Origin: Massospora cicadina
Lineage: Eukaryota; Entomophthoromycota; Entomophthoromycetes; Entomophthorales; Entomophthoraceae
NCBI GenBank assembly: GCA_022478985.1
Contig: JAKSZP010012295.1
Location: 1 to 64,000 of the forward strand
Length of the DNA: 64,000 nt
Reading direction: 5' to 3'
Numbering within the stretch: position 1 is the stretch's first letter; every line of letters starts with the position of its first letter. The notes under the pieces were generated by a model. That model saw only the letters and a list, made by a program, of their open reading frames with translations. It ran no database searches and was not told where the DNA came from. Below, in pieces: positions 31,911 to 44,189 of the stretch. Position numbers and translations under genes: made by a program.

Positions 31911-32290
31911 ATGCCTTAATAGACATGAAAGCCTCTTGAATTTTTTTGATGCGGTATAGGTCAAGCCTAGATCTAGTTCTCTCAGGGGCCTCAGTCATGG
32001 GGGTTTCTAGAGTATTAATGGTCACTCTGCCCTTATGCAAGCCAATGCACTTTTTGTCCCATGGTCATCGTTTTCATACTAAGTTTTCTGCAATACCAGA
32101 CCTACTCAATACCATGATACTGGGCGTAGGGTGATAGCACCAACACCCAGCAACTATCAACCTAGAGTTAATTCTCTCGCCTTCATGCCCTTCTATCATT
32201 CTAAAGACTTCTATACTCTTATTTTTTAGCACTAATGTTGCCCAACTAAATGGGGGATCCGTCACACATCTTTATTTGCAAATGGGCAAA
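31880..32290 (+). pseudogene. C2 aspartic protease remnant
   Basis: Reads RFAVVNALIDMKAS, where intact relatives have ALIDSGAS, so the catalytic Asp is kept but the following Ser-Gly is lost. It then gives LVLSGASVMGVSRVLMVTLP, a PLCKPMHFLSHGHRFH block, and near 32090-32130 PDLLNTMILGVG, the retropepsin motif hydrophobic-ILG. It continues HQHPA and INLELILSPS, as in fungal Ty3 proteases. Interrupted downstream by X1. Confidence 0.75.
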
Positions 32291-32299
32291 ATAAAGGGA

Positions 32300-34110
32300 C
32301 TATTAGAATAAAATCTAATATAGCACCTCAGCTAAAAACCTAGTAAGCCATATCAGAAGGTGAATAAGATTTGGGGAAACTTTTGTCTGGCGCCCGCATT
32401 AGCTGGTGGACCATAGTGGACAGCATTGGGGTGGGAGCATCAGCGACATGAGGCATAAGGAGGTATAGTTGTGGGTTTTCTTCATTAATTAGGCCAGCGG
32501 TGTCCATCACCTCAACATATTGAGAAAGTTGATGATCAACAAAAGTGATGAGAGCAGGCACTTAAGTAAATGTGTTATATGCGTTAACAGGTTTCAGGAT
32601 AATTAGAAGCAAATAGAGAGGTCTTTGCTGCATTGATGCAGGCATGGCTTTCACCAAAAGCCTGCTCATCAATCTCATACTTCGCTCTTCCTCAAAATCA
32701 TGAGCGATATTGGGGATAGGATCTTCCAACCAGGGGTTCCATTGCCCCATGGAGTTGCTGGTGGAGTAGGGTGTTGGAAGGAGCTGCAGAGACTATAAAT
32801 GCCATTTTATTAATGTTTTTAAAAATGGGATAAACATTTTTAGTATGGAACGGTGGGGGTGCGATTTGGGAGGATTGACAAAAAACTTTTCCAGTGCAAA
32901 ACTTTGTTTAACGTTATATGACCAGTCATTTTTGTCAATCAGTTGTGACACTCAAAATGATTTAACTCAGCTCATGCTGGCCCAGCCACTGGAGTTGGCA
33001 AGTTGGCCGCACCTAATTGGATGCAAACTTTCAACCATGGCAGCTCAGCTGAAACTGTTTCAGCCATTGGTTCATGTTGTCATAAATTAACTGAATTTTA
33101 TAATTTTTAGAATTTTGATTGACTGCGGCTTTGGAAGCCATGCCAGAAGTCGCCAAGGTTGGGGCAGGAGAATCGTTTTCCACGTAAAATTTTTTGGTTA
33201 TGGCTGCAGCTGGTCTGACGCCAGAGGGGGGAGCAGCAGAAGCAGTGGAGGCAGAAGCCATAGGGAACTTGCGCTTTGAGTAATAAAGCTCAAAGCACAA
33301 GGGGCAAATGGTGCAGCTATTCTTGATGAGTTCCCAGAATAGGTGATCAGGGGAAGATCTGATCACCATGCGATGGGGAATTGTGAGATGGGTGTCATGA
33401 TGGAATATTCAGATAGTTGCAAAGGAACACAGCCCTGCCAAATGATCCACTCCATTTGAAACCACAAATTGCAGCACAGGGTCTGCGCCATAAATGGCCA
33501 AATCCTTCATGAGCTCATGGCGGAGGCGTTCCAGGGGAAAGATGGGAGGGCAACCCAGAAAACTGGACAACCAAAGTGGCCTCATCTGGGAGTAAGTTGT
33601 GAATGGTAGGTAGAAAAATATTTTTAAAAATTAATGGCAGCTTAGATGCTGCCATTGCATTAGCCTCAGAACAAAACTGAGGTTGAACTACCCCTTAAAG
33701 GGGCAGAATTTTATGAAGCTGGAGGGTTTAAACACTGCCATGGCCATCTCAATGTGGCCACGCTTGCATATGGGAAGAGGTTCCCATATTTGCCCCAGAG
33801 GCCTAAACACAAATTGCTCTGTGGGAGCACCGCCTGGGAACTCACGAGATGGTGGGCCAAGTCCCAAGAGTGGACATTACGCCCAGTAACGTTAGGGGGG
33901 GGGCTAACAGAACCAGCCTGGGCACACTTCAGCGGTGGCCAAAATATGCCAAATGGCAGTGCACCACCACCCCAAGCTGGGGCAGCAGGCGTCAAAACAT
34001 CGACATTTGTAAGTTTTGGCTCAATTGATTAGTAGTCTTTTGTATTTTTTTAAAAATTTAAATTGTCTTTGATTTTGATGTCGAAGTGAAAGAGAGCTTT
34101 GAAATTCTCT
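32300..34110 (-). mobile_element. X1 insertion in C2 pol
   Basis: The insertion lies between the C2 protease and RT, where no extra sequence belongs. It carries a minus-strand gene homologous to X2 (53706-55390) and A/T-rich flanks that also align with X2 on both sides. Outer edges are uncertain by tens of bases, and I found no convincing TSD. The copy is more degraded than X2. Confidence 0.7.
32340..34000 (-). pseudogene. X gene, copy 1 (unknown protein, RRM-like plus Cys motif)
   Basis: Unrecognised gene. Matches to X2 in order: a Pro-rich start PAAPAWGGGALPFG, then LWGKYGNLFPY (X2 LRVKYGKLFPY), a VVQFSGLPSHL-type strand near 33560, and SPDHLFWELIKNSCTICPLCFELYYSKRKF in two parts (X2 APNHPFW and MICPSCFKLDYSKCKC). 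There follows a linker, then NPWLEDPIPNIAHDFEEERS (X2 NPWEYLDKIEKSGNVIEERL) and ADAPTPMLSTMV (X2 ADAPTPLLSALT). Full length would be near 560 residues. It is split into at least four frames. The last two Cys of the motif are lost (Arg and Phe). Confidence 0.75.
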
Positions 34111-34149
34111 AATCTATAATAATGCAAAAGGGAATTCTTTAGCAGCCAC

Positions 34150-34960
34150 TGTAAAGTACTCCACCTTTGAGTAATAGCCAATCTGCCTGCAATGCCTTTA
34201 ATACTTGAACCCTACAATAAATTTTTAATGTATATAAGGAGAACCATCTTTCACCCCAATACAAGTTCAATTTGACTTCTACTTGAAGGTGTATTTATTA
34301 AAATCCTTTTCAAAATTTACCCTTACACTGTAGACAAGAACCAAACCTTAAAGCAAAAGTTGATGAGATGATAACTAAGGGATCATTAGTAAATTATCAC
34401 CAGAATAAGCCTAATGGTATTTTCTCAGAAGCCTGATGGCACACTGTGGCCCTGCATGGACTATGACCACCTAAGCAACGTTATCTTTCCTTACCCTCAC
34501 CCACTTCCACTTGAGTCCATAATCTCTTAAGAATTTCAAAAAAGTTTCCCCTATTTTGGATTTAGAAAATGCATTCCACCAAGTCCAGGTGAAGGAAAGG
34601 TAAGAATGGCTAATGGTTATCTGAACATGTGATGCAAGTACCAGTTTAGGGTCAAATTGTTCAGACATAGAAACGCCGCTGCCATATACCAGATGGTAAT
34701 TGTCAACCTGCTAGATGACCTTCACTTCAAGTGTGCAGTAGCGCATATTGATGACAGTTTGGTTCACTCCTTCATGACAGAAAACATGAAAAGGACTCAG
34801 TAACAATGGCTGCCACCTTACAGAGAGCGGGATTGCATGCAAAAATAATCAAATTGGAATTTTTTAAGATGAAGTACAATCCTAAGAAACCTAGTAGTTA
34901 AAGATGGGCATGACATTGCTCCTATAAAGCTATAAGCAATAAGGGCGTGGGCAACTTCAA
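34150..34960 (+). pseudogene. C2 reverse transcriptase remnant
   Basis: Starts with a pre-RT block LSPQYKFNLTS-like (about 34235), then VDEMITKGSLVNYHQNKPNG and QKPDGTLWPCMDYDHLSNVI, each split here by frameshift. Next come LDLENAFHQVQVKE, the first catalytic Asp strand, and LDDLHFKCAVAHIDDSLVHS. The active site is HIDD (34744-34755), with both Asp retained. It continues into the thumb (TMAATLQRAGLHAKI). Confidence 0.85.
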
Positions 34961-35990
34961 TATTAAGAAGCATTCTCGCAGATTCTTGGGATTAGTACTT
35001 TTTTAAAAATGTCTCTCTTAAAAATCATCAAACCAGCTGCTTGCATAAATCCTAATGGCAAGAATGCGCCGTTCATCTATAAAAAGAATGTCAGTGGCTT
35101 TTTAAGCTATCAAGGATTTTTTTACCTCTGCACCTTTCTTGCGCCACATTAATGAAGACAAACAGCTCATAGTAGCATGTGATGTCTCCAGTACAGCCGT
35201 AGGGGCATTACTGCTACAGGATTGATGGCAGTAAACAACTAGCATTATACTTTTAAAATAATTCTCTGGCGCTGAACGCTCATAGATGATATATGATAAA
35301 GACTGGCAACGTTGCATAGTCAATGATGCACTGGAAATATTTTCTGCAGGGCGTTAATTATACAGTAACAGTGCGCATAGACCATAAGTCACTCATATAA
35401 TACTGTAATTTGCAGAAGCTAGTACTCCATCAAACCAGAACGCATTGTAATATTTTCAATTTGTATTTTAAATATAGTTTGTTTAAGGAACAACTCATAT
35501 ATTACTAAGTATCCTGAGTAGAATTCTGTCTGCCAGATTCAAATACCAAAGAGGGCATTGAATTTTTTATGATGATTCCACGGAATAAGGTTTGGGTAAA
35601 GCACCACTGGTGGCAGCTATTATTGCCGCCAAAAAGCTCTCTCAACATCCAAACCCCCCCCATTGAGACCACATTAAATCCACCATAATCTCAAAGCACC
35701 TCTTAGAAGCATACTCTTAAAAAAAGCCAAATGTCAAACACAAAATTTCCTATTAGATGCCATACTAAATGCCCAATTAGAAAGCACAGAAAGACAGGCA
35801 CTAAGTTGTATGATACAGGTTAGAAAAGCCTATCCGGTTGATATTCTCAAAAGGATAGTGTGATTTAAATCAAGTATTGAATTTTGGTACCAGAAACTTT
35901 ATGCTCATGGGGCATAAGGAGAAACATTATTTTCAATAATGGGGAACCCCAGAGTCAGAAATGCATTAACTTGATAGAAAGAGCATATGG
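34961..35990 (+). pseudogene. C2 RNase H remnant
   Basis: Connection block KKHSRRFLGLVLF, then FFTSAPFLRHINEDKQLIVA and CDVSSTAVGALLLQD (35119-35225), the first RNase H strand with its catalytic Asp. It continues FSGAERS-MIYDKDW, where the Glu of the usual Y-D-K-E-L has been lost, and near 35440 NALQYFQFVF and GTTHILLSILSR. Multiple stops. After this the segment leads into the integrase zinc domain. Confidence 0.82.
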
Positions 35991-36029
35991 CTATAATGGG
36001 CTACAAAGGACGCGCCCACCTAAGTAGAA

Positions 36030-36960
36030 TGATGAATTGCATGTGAGTGATAAAATTCTTACAGAACGGGTCAAAATGAACTGTTGCACGCACTTCAAAA
36101 GGTAGTGAGACCATGGACATTAGTATCAATAGACTTAATTGTTAGTCTACCCTCCTCCAATGGTTTCTGACGCTAACATGGTGGTCATGGATAGGGTTAC
36201 AAAATATGCCCTATTTATTCCATATGTATTTACAACCATAGCTGAGGACATGGCGTGGTTGCTCTTATCCCACGTTATTTACTATGTTGGGGTTACCTCC
36301 AGAAGTGATAAGCAGCAGAGGGCTTCAGTTCACCTCAAAATTTTGGGATGCTCTGAGTGAAACTTTAAAAACTATGCCAGTTGTCATCTTATCACTTTCG
36401 TCTAACAGATAAATGGAGAAATCCATCCAGTCGCTTTAACAATACTCCATTATTATGCTTTCGCCTCCAAGTCATTTAGCAGACGACCTTCCCCTAGCCC
36501 AGTTTGTATATGATAAAATTTACATAACTTTTCAGGGATGTCACTGATGTATAAAACTTTGGTTATAACCCCACCTTTTACTATTGGACCACAAATATGC
36601 ATGGAAACTCCTGTTGCAAATATCTTCATGATGCACAATTTGTAGTTAACCATCAAGTGTAGAAGCAATTGGCTAAAGCGCTCAGGAAACTAAGTTATTT
36701 GTGAATAAAAAATACTAAGCACATTAAGGTATTAAAAGCGATTTTGCTTTGGTAGACACAAAGTGATCTCAATCACAAATCTTTTTCTCATAAAACTGGC
36801 TTATAATAGAGAAGGCCCACGCCCCATCAGTAGAGTTCTAGATAAAAAATCTTTTCATGTGGAGCTCCTTCTCACAAGAGACTTCATAAGGCTTTTCACG
36901 CTTCTAAATTGTCCAAAAAATGTGATAAACTGGTGTAAATTGAGCTGATACTGATAGTGA
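36030..36960 (+). pseudogene. C2 integrase remnant
   Basis: NELLHALQKVVRPWTLVSID (about 36073-36132) carries the first catalytic Asp. The open frame 36139-36360 gives ANMVVMDRVTKYALFIPYVF and EDMAWLLLSHVIYYVGVTSR. The expected second Asp (SDRG) appears as RSDKQ. Later core motifs are fragmentary. The HHCC domain lies upstream near 35900-36070 but has lost clear Cys pairs. Confidence 0.82.
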
Positions 36961-37160
36961 AAACACAGGTTTGAGGTTGAAGAAGTTCTAATGCTAGGAG
37001 AGTCAAGCGGGAAATTTATTACCTGGTGGCTTGGAAAACGTATCTGGCATATGAGAACAGTTGGATCACCACCCAAGACCATATATACTGTTGCGAATTG
37101 ATTGAGGCATACATTTCTAAATCCCTGAAGCACCTGTGCACTCTATTGTAAAGCCCACAA
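36961..37160 (+). pseudogene. C2 chromodomain remnant
   Basis: VEEVL at 36977, then after a frameshift ARRVKREIYYLVAWKTYLAY, ENSWITTQDH, and CELIEAYISKSLKHL. This is a chromodomain in normal order: first beta strand, Y-L-V-x-W strand with aromatic cage residues (Tyr and Trp), E-N-S-W turn, C-terminal helix. It places family C among the chromoviruses of the Ty3 group. Confidence 0.82.
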
Positions 37161-37752
37161 ACATCCTGGCTATTGAGTTTTTCTCACCACACATGCATTA
37201 TGCTTTAGTACTAGCGTTAGAAAAAGGAATATACCATTTCTTTTTAGAGAAGGGTGATTTAAGGACTCCGCCTTGCCCATTAAGTTGGACCAGGTTATCA
37301 TTCTTTCTGTTCAAAAAAGAAAGGGCCCCACACATCACCACTAGTAAAGATAGCGGACTCAGCGCACAACCTAGATGAATACTTTGTGTCCACCACTCCT
37401 CTAAAAGCTCACATTTAATCCATCCTAAACTAGCAAAAACTCTCATTTGGGTTAGAATCTCAAATATTTTAGATGGATTTGAAAATATGAAAAGGTGTGT
37501 ATCAAAATCCACATGAGGATAAACAGATCAAAATTAAATCACTGAAAGGGGCGAAAATATAGCGCTCATTCCAGTAGAAAAGTCTCAAGCGCCCTAATGA
37601 ATTTTGCTTAAGAATCAAATATTAGGCCAATTCTAGGGTTTAACCTTACAAGATAGCATGATTGCCTAAGAAAGCTAAGAACCCACCTGTAATTAGCAAA
37701 CAGTTCTCTTGCGCAAAATTACCGGCGTTCTAGACAGATGCACTCATCCAGT
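37161..37752 (+). other. C2 region between chromodomain and LTR
   Basis: Aligns with 29461-30063 of C1. Open frames at 37136-37378 (plus) and 37198-37512 (minus) oppose each other and contain no recognisable motif. A TTTAGTACTAG string at 37204 resembles the retroposed tails but lacks a TSD and is also present as part of a reading frame. Confidence 0.5.
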
Positions 37753-38524
37753 TTTCAGAAATGTTCTGCAGTCCCCCTCCTCACTTTCATGAAAGTATAA
37801 ATATCCAGCACTCTTCTTATAGAGTGCAGGGTTATTTTGTTATAATCATTATTATATAATTATTTCCGTCAAATGATCTTCTTGACTTTTATATTTTATA
37901 AAAATTCTGACATCCTTAAAGAAAATACTGCAACTGATGGAGGACTTAAGCTCATTAATTCTGTAATGGTATTTACCATCTATCTAGTGATTTCTACCTT
38001 AGCATCCCTTTGCAGATTGAATCTAGGAAACAACCCTGGGCTCTTCATAACAACCTTTTGTTCAAAAAAACATATACATGATAATCTCCCTGAACAGAAC
38101 ACCTAATCATTTAATCTAATCCGCCATAGTCAAGATGATGAAAAACATAAATCTGAAAGTTTGAAATATCAAACTATTGATGAAATCAAGACTGACAATA
38201 TAGTTTCCTCTCTTTGCTACCAAGTACAAGCCCAGGAAAACCAGTCTTTAAATTAGTTTTACACCCTAAATGGTCGAGTAGCCACCCACACACAGCCCTA
38301 CCAGTCTCCCCTCGTTGTGAAAAACATGCCAAGACTATTGCCAGCAATTAGATTAGTGGTTGGAATGAATATGATGTTCATTGCTAAAGATCAAGCACCT
38401 ATCCCCACTGTAGATCCTACTCAAGGGTAATCAAAACAACACTGCCGTGTGGACTATGGATATATTGTGGGTAGCAGAGTACCCCCAAAGGAAGCCAAGT
38501 CTTTGGCAGGCTAGTTGTCTGACA
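37753..38524 (+). repeat. 3' LTR of C2 (772 bp)
   Basis: Starts TTTCAGAAATGTTCTGCAG, with the first TG mutated to TT, and ends TTGTCTGACA. It is collinear with 30064-31137 except for the SINE there. It contains a TATA-like GTATAAATA near 37795 and shared blocks such as GGAGGACTTAAGCTCATTAAT / GGAGGCCCCCCGCTCATTAAT (each split here for length). Confidence 0.82.
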
Positions 38525-41500
38525 CAAGCTTTCATCAAAATTATATGTTTATTGATAAGACTAATCAGATTTAGTAAAACCAATATCAACCTTTAACCTA
38601 CTGAAATTATCCTGGCTAACTATAGGTTACTTTACATTTTTATTTTAATATTATATGTTTCTATTAATAATATAGACAGGGAATTATATTATTGGGCTGC
38701 TACGCTAATGTTGATCTCTAGAAGTATTTTAATATTTAATACATTGCCACCACAAACATATTTTATATAATTTTTAATAAAAATTATATTACTATCAGTT
38801 TCCTTACCCTTTGGCCTTTGAAAAATGTAATTATGAAAAAAGATCAAATCCTTAATCCTCCTTGATGTAACTCTTTATTCCTGATACCTAAATTACCTTG
38901 GCCTGCAACCCTGGATTTTTAGCACCACTTATATTATTTTATTGACTACCTGTACCCGCGCTAAAATAAAAGTAGACATCAATAGGTTTATCATCATCAC
39001 TTAGCCATTTGGCATTTACTCATATGTTCTTGGCTGAGCGCTACTTTTTCTAAATGCCTCGAGTTATGGGCAATTATTTCTAACCTATTATAGATTTTAT
39101 GTACTACCATGCAATTTTTAAGTGATGCCTAGTGACACCAATGAGAACCATTGGAGTGATTTAACATAATAGAATATAATGCCACTTGGAAAAGAACCTT
39201 TTACATTTACAATTGCTATCTAAATTTAGACTACATTAAAATTGCCATCTAATAATCACTGGGAGTATTCATTACTAAAGTGTGCTTATATATTAGTTTA
39301 TTGTAAATCCTTTTGCTACTATTTTGGGAACAATTCCCTATTCTCTCTGATTTTTCTTATGACAGAGCGCCTGTTAATTAGTGCAAATCTACCTGTATGG
39401 TGGAACATAATGCTTTAATGCCCCTTCTAAAAGGATTTGTCATTTAATTTTAGCAGTATTTTTTAAAACTAATTTATTAGCGTTCATAGTTATATAAAAT
39501 GGACTAAGCTTTAACTATAAACTGTATGCTTTTAACTCTAATTATATATAGGATAGATGCCAAAAACCTTAGAAAAACATAATTTTACACCATTATATAA
39601 AAGATCTTTAACAGTACCATTGTTATATTAGTCTAGCTCATATACAACATCTTAAAAAAGCAGGAAAATATCTAGAATCATCTAAATAAAAGTTAAAATA
39701 TAATTAACAGAACTATAAATCTTTGATCATACATAAGGAAGGTATGTAAAACTTACATGCCAACTAATTTAGTTTTTAGGTTTACAAAAGCAGAATATGG
39801 TATATCTTGTAGCACTTTATAAAATCCTTACTTATTGGAACAAGAGAATGCATATCATAACCTTTATTATGTTTACAACACTTACTACCTATATATCATC
39901 TTCATCACTCTCCATTACTCAGAAAGAACATAGGCATTAGCCTAGAGGGGTGATTCATGATATCACTTAGGTGTGTGTTTAAACCCAGTACTGAATGGGA
40001 AAGCTGACGCTGTATATTTTTCTTAAAACCAACCTGTAATATAATTTTACAAAAACAGAGAAAAGTTAGTTTGTATACTACCGTTGAAAAATAACTTTAC
40101 TACAAGACATTGTCAAGTGATGAACTATGAGCTGTTTGCGCAATTTCATAAATCTTAAATATATTATAAAATTAATTAATATAACTATTAGTAGTTTCAT
40201 TTTTGTGACGAGCCTAGATGGATATGTTGATAGAGGAAGGATACATTGTGTCTTCTTAATTGAGAAGTTTCAAGTTTTCTAGAGGAGTGGTTACAAGCAT
40301 AAAGTTACACTGGATAGATCATCTAAATTCGAAGATGTTTAGTGGTGAATCAAGATATATGAACTATAAAAGGTATATGTAGACTTTATAAAAATAATCA
40401 TTTCTATTTTATAATGTTACATATAATCCTAGAGTTATTCTAGTTTAATATTGGGTAATTTTACTGGAAGGGTCATAAAGTTATATGAACGTATGGTATA
40501 TCTTGATACACAAATAAGACCATATCAGTAACTTTTAGATAGCTTGTGTAAGTAAAAGGCTACTCCAGAAAAGATAACAAAAATATAACAATTTCTCTAT
40601 TGAGTTTAAGGCTTCTAGGCTAAGCTTAGGTAAATGCTGAGAACACATCTATTGTGTTTTTATGCAGAGTTAAAATAAAGAATACTGTTGTTATCTTTTT
40701 GATAGAGTTGAGATCTAGCAAAAATCAAAAATCTTTAAAGTTTTTTTCATTTATATATAAAATCTGTTAATGCACAATTTGTATTAACAAAAATGTGATT
40801 TAATAAGACATTATACTATTGGTCAAAAATAAAAGCATATAGATTTTCCTAGAATGTTTGTAAAATCTCAACAAAAATACAAGAAACTTTTCCTATTGAT
40901 TTTAGTTTTAGACTAGTATAACTAGAGCAAAAATTTAAAAAATTGCAACTCAAATAAGGATAAGTTAAGAACCAGAAAAACTTTGGTTTGTGCCATACTG
41001 AGACAATGTTGTTGGTAAAGGAGCTTTCAGTGATAGTGACATAAAAACTAATTTATAATAAGATGTTCATATAATATCAACATATATTTCAAACTGAAGA
41101 CTCAAAAGGTGATCAGAAGAATAAATTGTTGCTTAAAGAAGATCACAAGTGTTGTGCCATTGACATATATCTATGTCCATTGAGCTTGTGTAGACAGTCT
41201 CTATAAGTTTAATCACTTAGAAAAAGCTGTTAATTTTATCTAAAATAATATGACAAGCGTTATGAATTTGAATTTTTACTGTTTAGGCTCAGATTTTATT
41301 GTTAAGTTTTAATATATAAAAAGATTTAAGTAAATAGATTAAAAAAGGTAAAAATTGGTTGTTAAAGAAAGCATCAGTTATAGATAGTTCAACTTTATGT
41401 AGAGCCAAACTTTTGCAGACTCAGGAAATTATGTTTCTTGTGATGATAACTAAAGAATGATTATGTGACCAATATACACATAAGTTATTTTACTACTATA

Positions 41501-42241
41501 AGCTATGGTGTTAAAGTATGCTAAGTAAAGTTTAAAAATGTACCAAGAGTTTATGTAATTTGATTAATTTCTTTTTGACTAATTATAAAAGTAATTAGAT
41601 TTATGTTTTAAGTTTTAACTACACATAGTCCATCATCAGATAATGATGAAGTAAATTTAGGTACTAATCACTATGGTATAAAAAAGAAAAAAGATTGATT
41701 CTATTTATATTTAAAATACTCTAACCATTAGAAATAGTTGCTATCTTGGGACATGTTCTGAGAGCAGGATGTGTAAAAGTTTACCCTTTTTCCAATAGAC
41801 TATCTTACTAAGTTTAATTTAATGATAGCCTAGATCCTCGTAAGCAAAAGATAGGATAAGTTTATGTTTAATATTCTATATTGTAGCTTCTAGATGATTA
41901 AAACCAATACCAGAAATAATACCATATACCCCACAAATGCCAGTGTAATTTTTAATATATAAGAATTTTAATGTAAAAATATTTTATGGATATAAGGACA
42001 GATTGTGGCATAATCAAAAGAATCAGAAAGTCTGTCAAACTTCATTAGCATTAATAAAGTAAATAACAGTGTTTAAAATGTATGAAGACATATATCTATA
42101 AGCTTTTCATAAATTTATCAAATAGTTAGGTCAGAAGGATGTATTTAATCTAAACATTGGTGAAAATTTTTGAGTATCTAAAGTAGTGATTATATAGGCT
42201 TCATAAAAATATGGAGCACCTAGACTGCAGAATCAATATTA
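38525..42241. other. AT-rich flank, nothing recognised
   Basis: About 3.7 kb, clearly lower in GC than the rest, with no open frame above 60 codons, no LTR edges, no tRNA-like promoter and no repeats shared with the rest of the window by eye. One weak conceptual stretch around 40210-40400 could be a decayed transposon frame but has no motif. It joins directly to 63756-64000 once A2 is removed, so it is the sequence into which A2 inserted. Confidence 0.6.
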
Positions 42242-42246
42242 CCCTC

Positions 42247-44145
42247 TGTTAGGATTTTTGCCCTCCTTTTCAGCTTCCTAGTTTATTTGTTGGTTTGCTA
42301 GGGGATAAGTCCCTCTATCAAATGAATCAGATATTGATTGACCTCTATTTCAGGTAAAAAATATACTGGGATTTTTGGGTAATTCTATTGGTTTATATCT
42401 GCCAGGGATAGATTGGTGCAAATGCTTACAATCTCATTGCTCAGAGTTGCCAACAAAATTGGGGCATCTGATAGTTGATCTTTGATTGACTATTAAGTTT
42501 AATGATTGGTATTGGTCAGGTTTCATCACTGACTAATTGGTTTTTAATCTGCAGTTGTGAGGCATGTGATACTGCATGCAACTAGAAAATTGATCAGTTG
42601 GTTCACGGCCTGCTATAATGGGTAAAGAGTCACATTAACTAATAAGGTCGCTAGCCAAATGTGGCTGGTTCACTGTGATCAATCAGGAAGCAAAGACATC
42701 TTTTCTGGAGTTTTCCACTTTTAGGTCTCTGGGATGTCTATCTGAGGAATCCTTAGCCCCATAAGAAGAACACAGCCAGAAGGTACTTCACAAGGTAAAT
42801 CAATAGCAATTGGTACCAAGTCATGGCTAAGGAGCCAAAAGAGGAGTTGAGCACCAAATTCTCCTTAAAAGTTCCCTAGTAATTTTATTAATAAAGCAGA
42901 TCAAGTTTTTTTAAGTTAAATATCAGTTATAAGTTTTGATCATCTTCAGTTTAGAATTGTTGTAGTACAATAACTGTGGAATCTTTTGTGTGATAAAGAG
43001 TAAGAATCAAATCTTCTTATAAGAGAAGCAGACCTCTGATGTGGATCTCTGCTGACTCAGCGTGATGGAAACTAAGGTCAGGAACCTCTGAATCTGAGAG
43101 TGGATTAAGTTCAGCTGGGATATATGTCAGACATCTGCCCTCCCATCTTCAAGGCAATAATTATTTGGAGTAAAATCAGCTGAAAGGGGGAAATATAGCA
43201 TTTTTAAGTCCACAATAATGATAAGAGCAAATTTCTGATAAAAATTGTTTTTTGGCCAAAAGACCCTGATTGATTCTCAGTGGAACCCCGCTAATTGGGG
43301 TAACACTATTTCAGATACCTCACGGGCAACTAAGTTGAGATCAATCAGTTGGATTACTCTGACCATGCCGCAAACAATGGGACATCCATTGGATGGTTCT
43401 CCCCCAGCCATGACCAGTTCCATTCAACACCTAAGCGGGACCACCCCCTTTTATAGGATTGGCAGAGGTCCCACAAGGTGCAAAAACTATCTAACAGGAT
43501 TGGCTGAAGCTATTATATCATTACCCGCCACAGGTACATATTGCTAAAAAATAATTAACATCCATCTTTCAGCCAAAGCGAAGCCAGTTTTCTAAGCTTT
43601 AAAAGGCCAAAGTTACATATTTATTTTATTTGAACCGTACTAAGCTGTTCCAAACTTACCATTAAATTCACTTTGACCTCAATAAAGTTTAAATACTGAA
43701 CGGTCAGATATTGAGATTATTCATTTCTTCTTATATCCGCGCCTTCATAAATAAAACATCAAAAACCAGTTTTGTTATTATACTAGTGTTTTTACTTTCT
43801 AAATTAAATAAACCTTTGTGTCTCCATCGGCATTCAGCATCCTTAAGCACATAACTAGCTGGATTTCCACAATATGGAAGAAGTCCCTAACTAGTCAACT
43901 TTATCAGTATTTTGTGGATCATTCAAAGTTTAGCGTTGACAATATCTGATTTATTTATTCTATATACAAATAATAGTCATCATACTATTATTGTTCATAT
44001 ATATCTAATACTAGCAAGCAATCTGAATTTTGCACATACCAAACCTGTGCAAACTAATCTCTGGAAACATTCGCCAACAAACCCAGATTTTAACTTTTTA
44101 TACTCTTTCCAGAAGTAGAGTAGCCACCAGTCCCAGTTTTTAATA
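42247..44145 (+). repeat. 5' LTR of A2, interrupted by solo LTR F2
   Basis: Starts TGTTAGGATTTTTGCCC and ends CCAGTTTTTAATA. It is collinear with the 3' LTR 62614-63750 and with the A1 LTR. Landmarks are CTAGGGGATAAGTCCCTC near 42298, CTGCTATAATGGGTAAA near 42611 and ATCATACTATTATTG near 43977. Net length without F2 and its TSD is 1147 bp. Confidence 0.9.
43125..43871 (+). repeat. Solo LTR F2 (747 bp), TSD ATATA/ATATG
   Basis: Starts TGTCAGACATCTGCCC and ends GATTTCCACA. Flanks are ATATA (43120-43124) and ATATG (43872-43876). The A2 3' LTR has GGGATAGAGAAGTAGTCCCT at this point with no insertion. A TATA box (CTTTTATAGG) lies near 43449. The 100-codon open frame at 43245-43547 lies within the LTR and is not a gene. 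Confidence 0.9.
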
Positions 44146-44146
44146 C

Positions 44147-44166
44147 TTGATGCTCACTACAGGGGG
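44147..44166 (+). promoter_or_regulatory. Primer-binding site of A2
   Basis: TTGATGCTCACTACAGGGGG begins one base after the LTR. It matches the B2 site TGGTGCTCACTACAGGGGG at 18 of 19 positions, so families A and B used the same tRNA primer. The initial TGG has decayed to TGA. Confidence 0.7.
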
Positions 44167-44189
44167 TATTTATGTAAGTAAAAATAGTT

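Noticed and set aside
37204..37214. Fourth copy of the short retroposed tail (TTTAGTACTAG)
   Set aside because: No flanking duplication, no GGGACC part, and it continues an open frame of the host element.
40200..40560. Decayed copia-like polyprotein
   Set aside because: Only vague hydrophobic and Tyr-rich translation. None of the copia RT, integrase or RNase H motifs is present.
43245..43547. 100-codon open frame as a gene
   Set aside because: It lies wholly inside solo LTR F2 and is not open in the homologous LTR F1.
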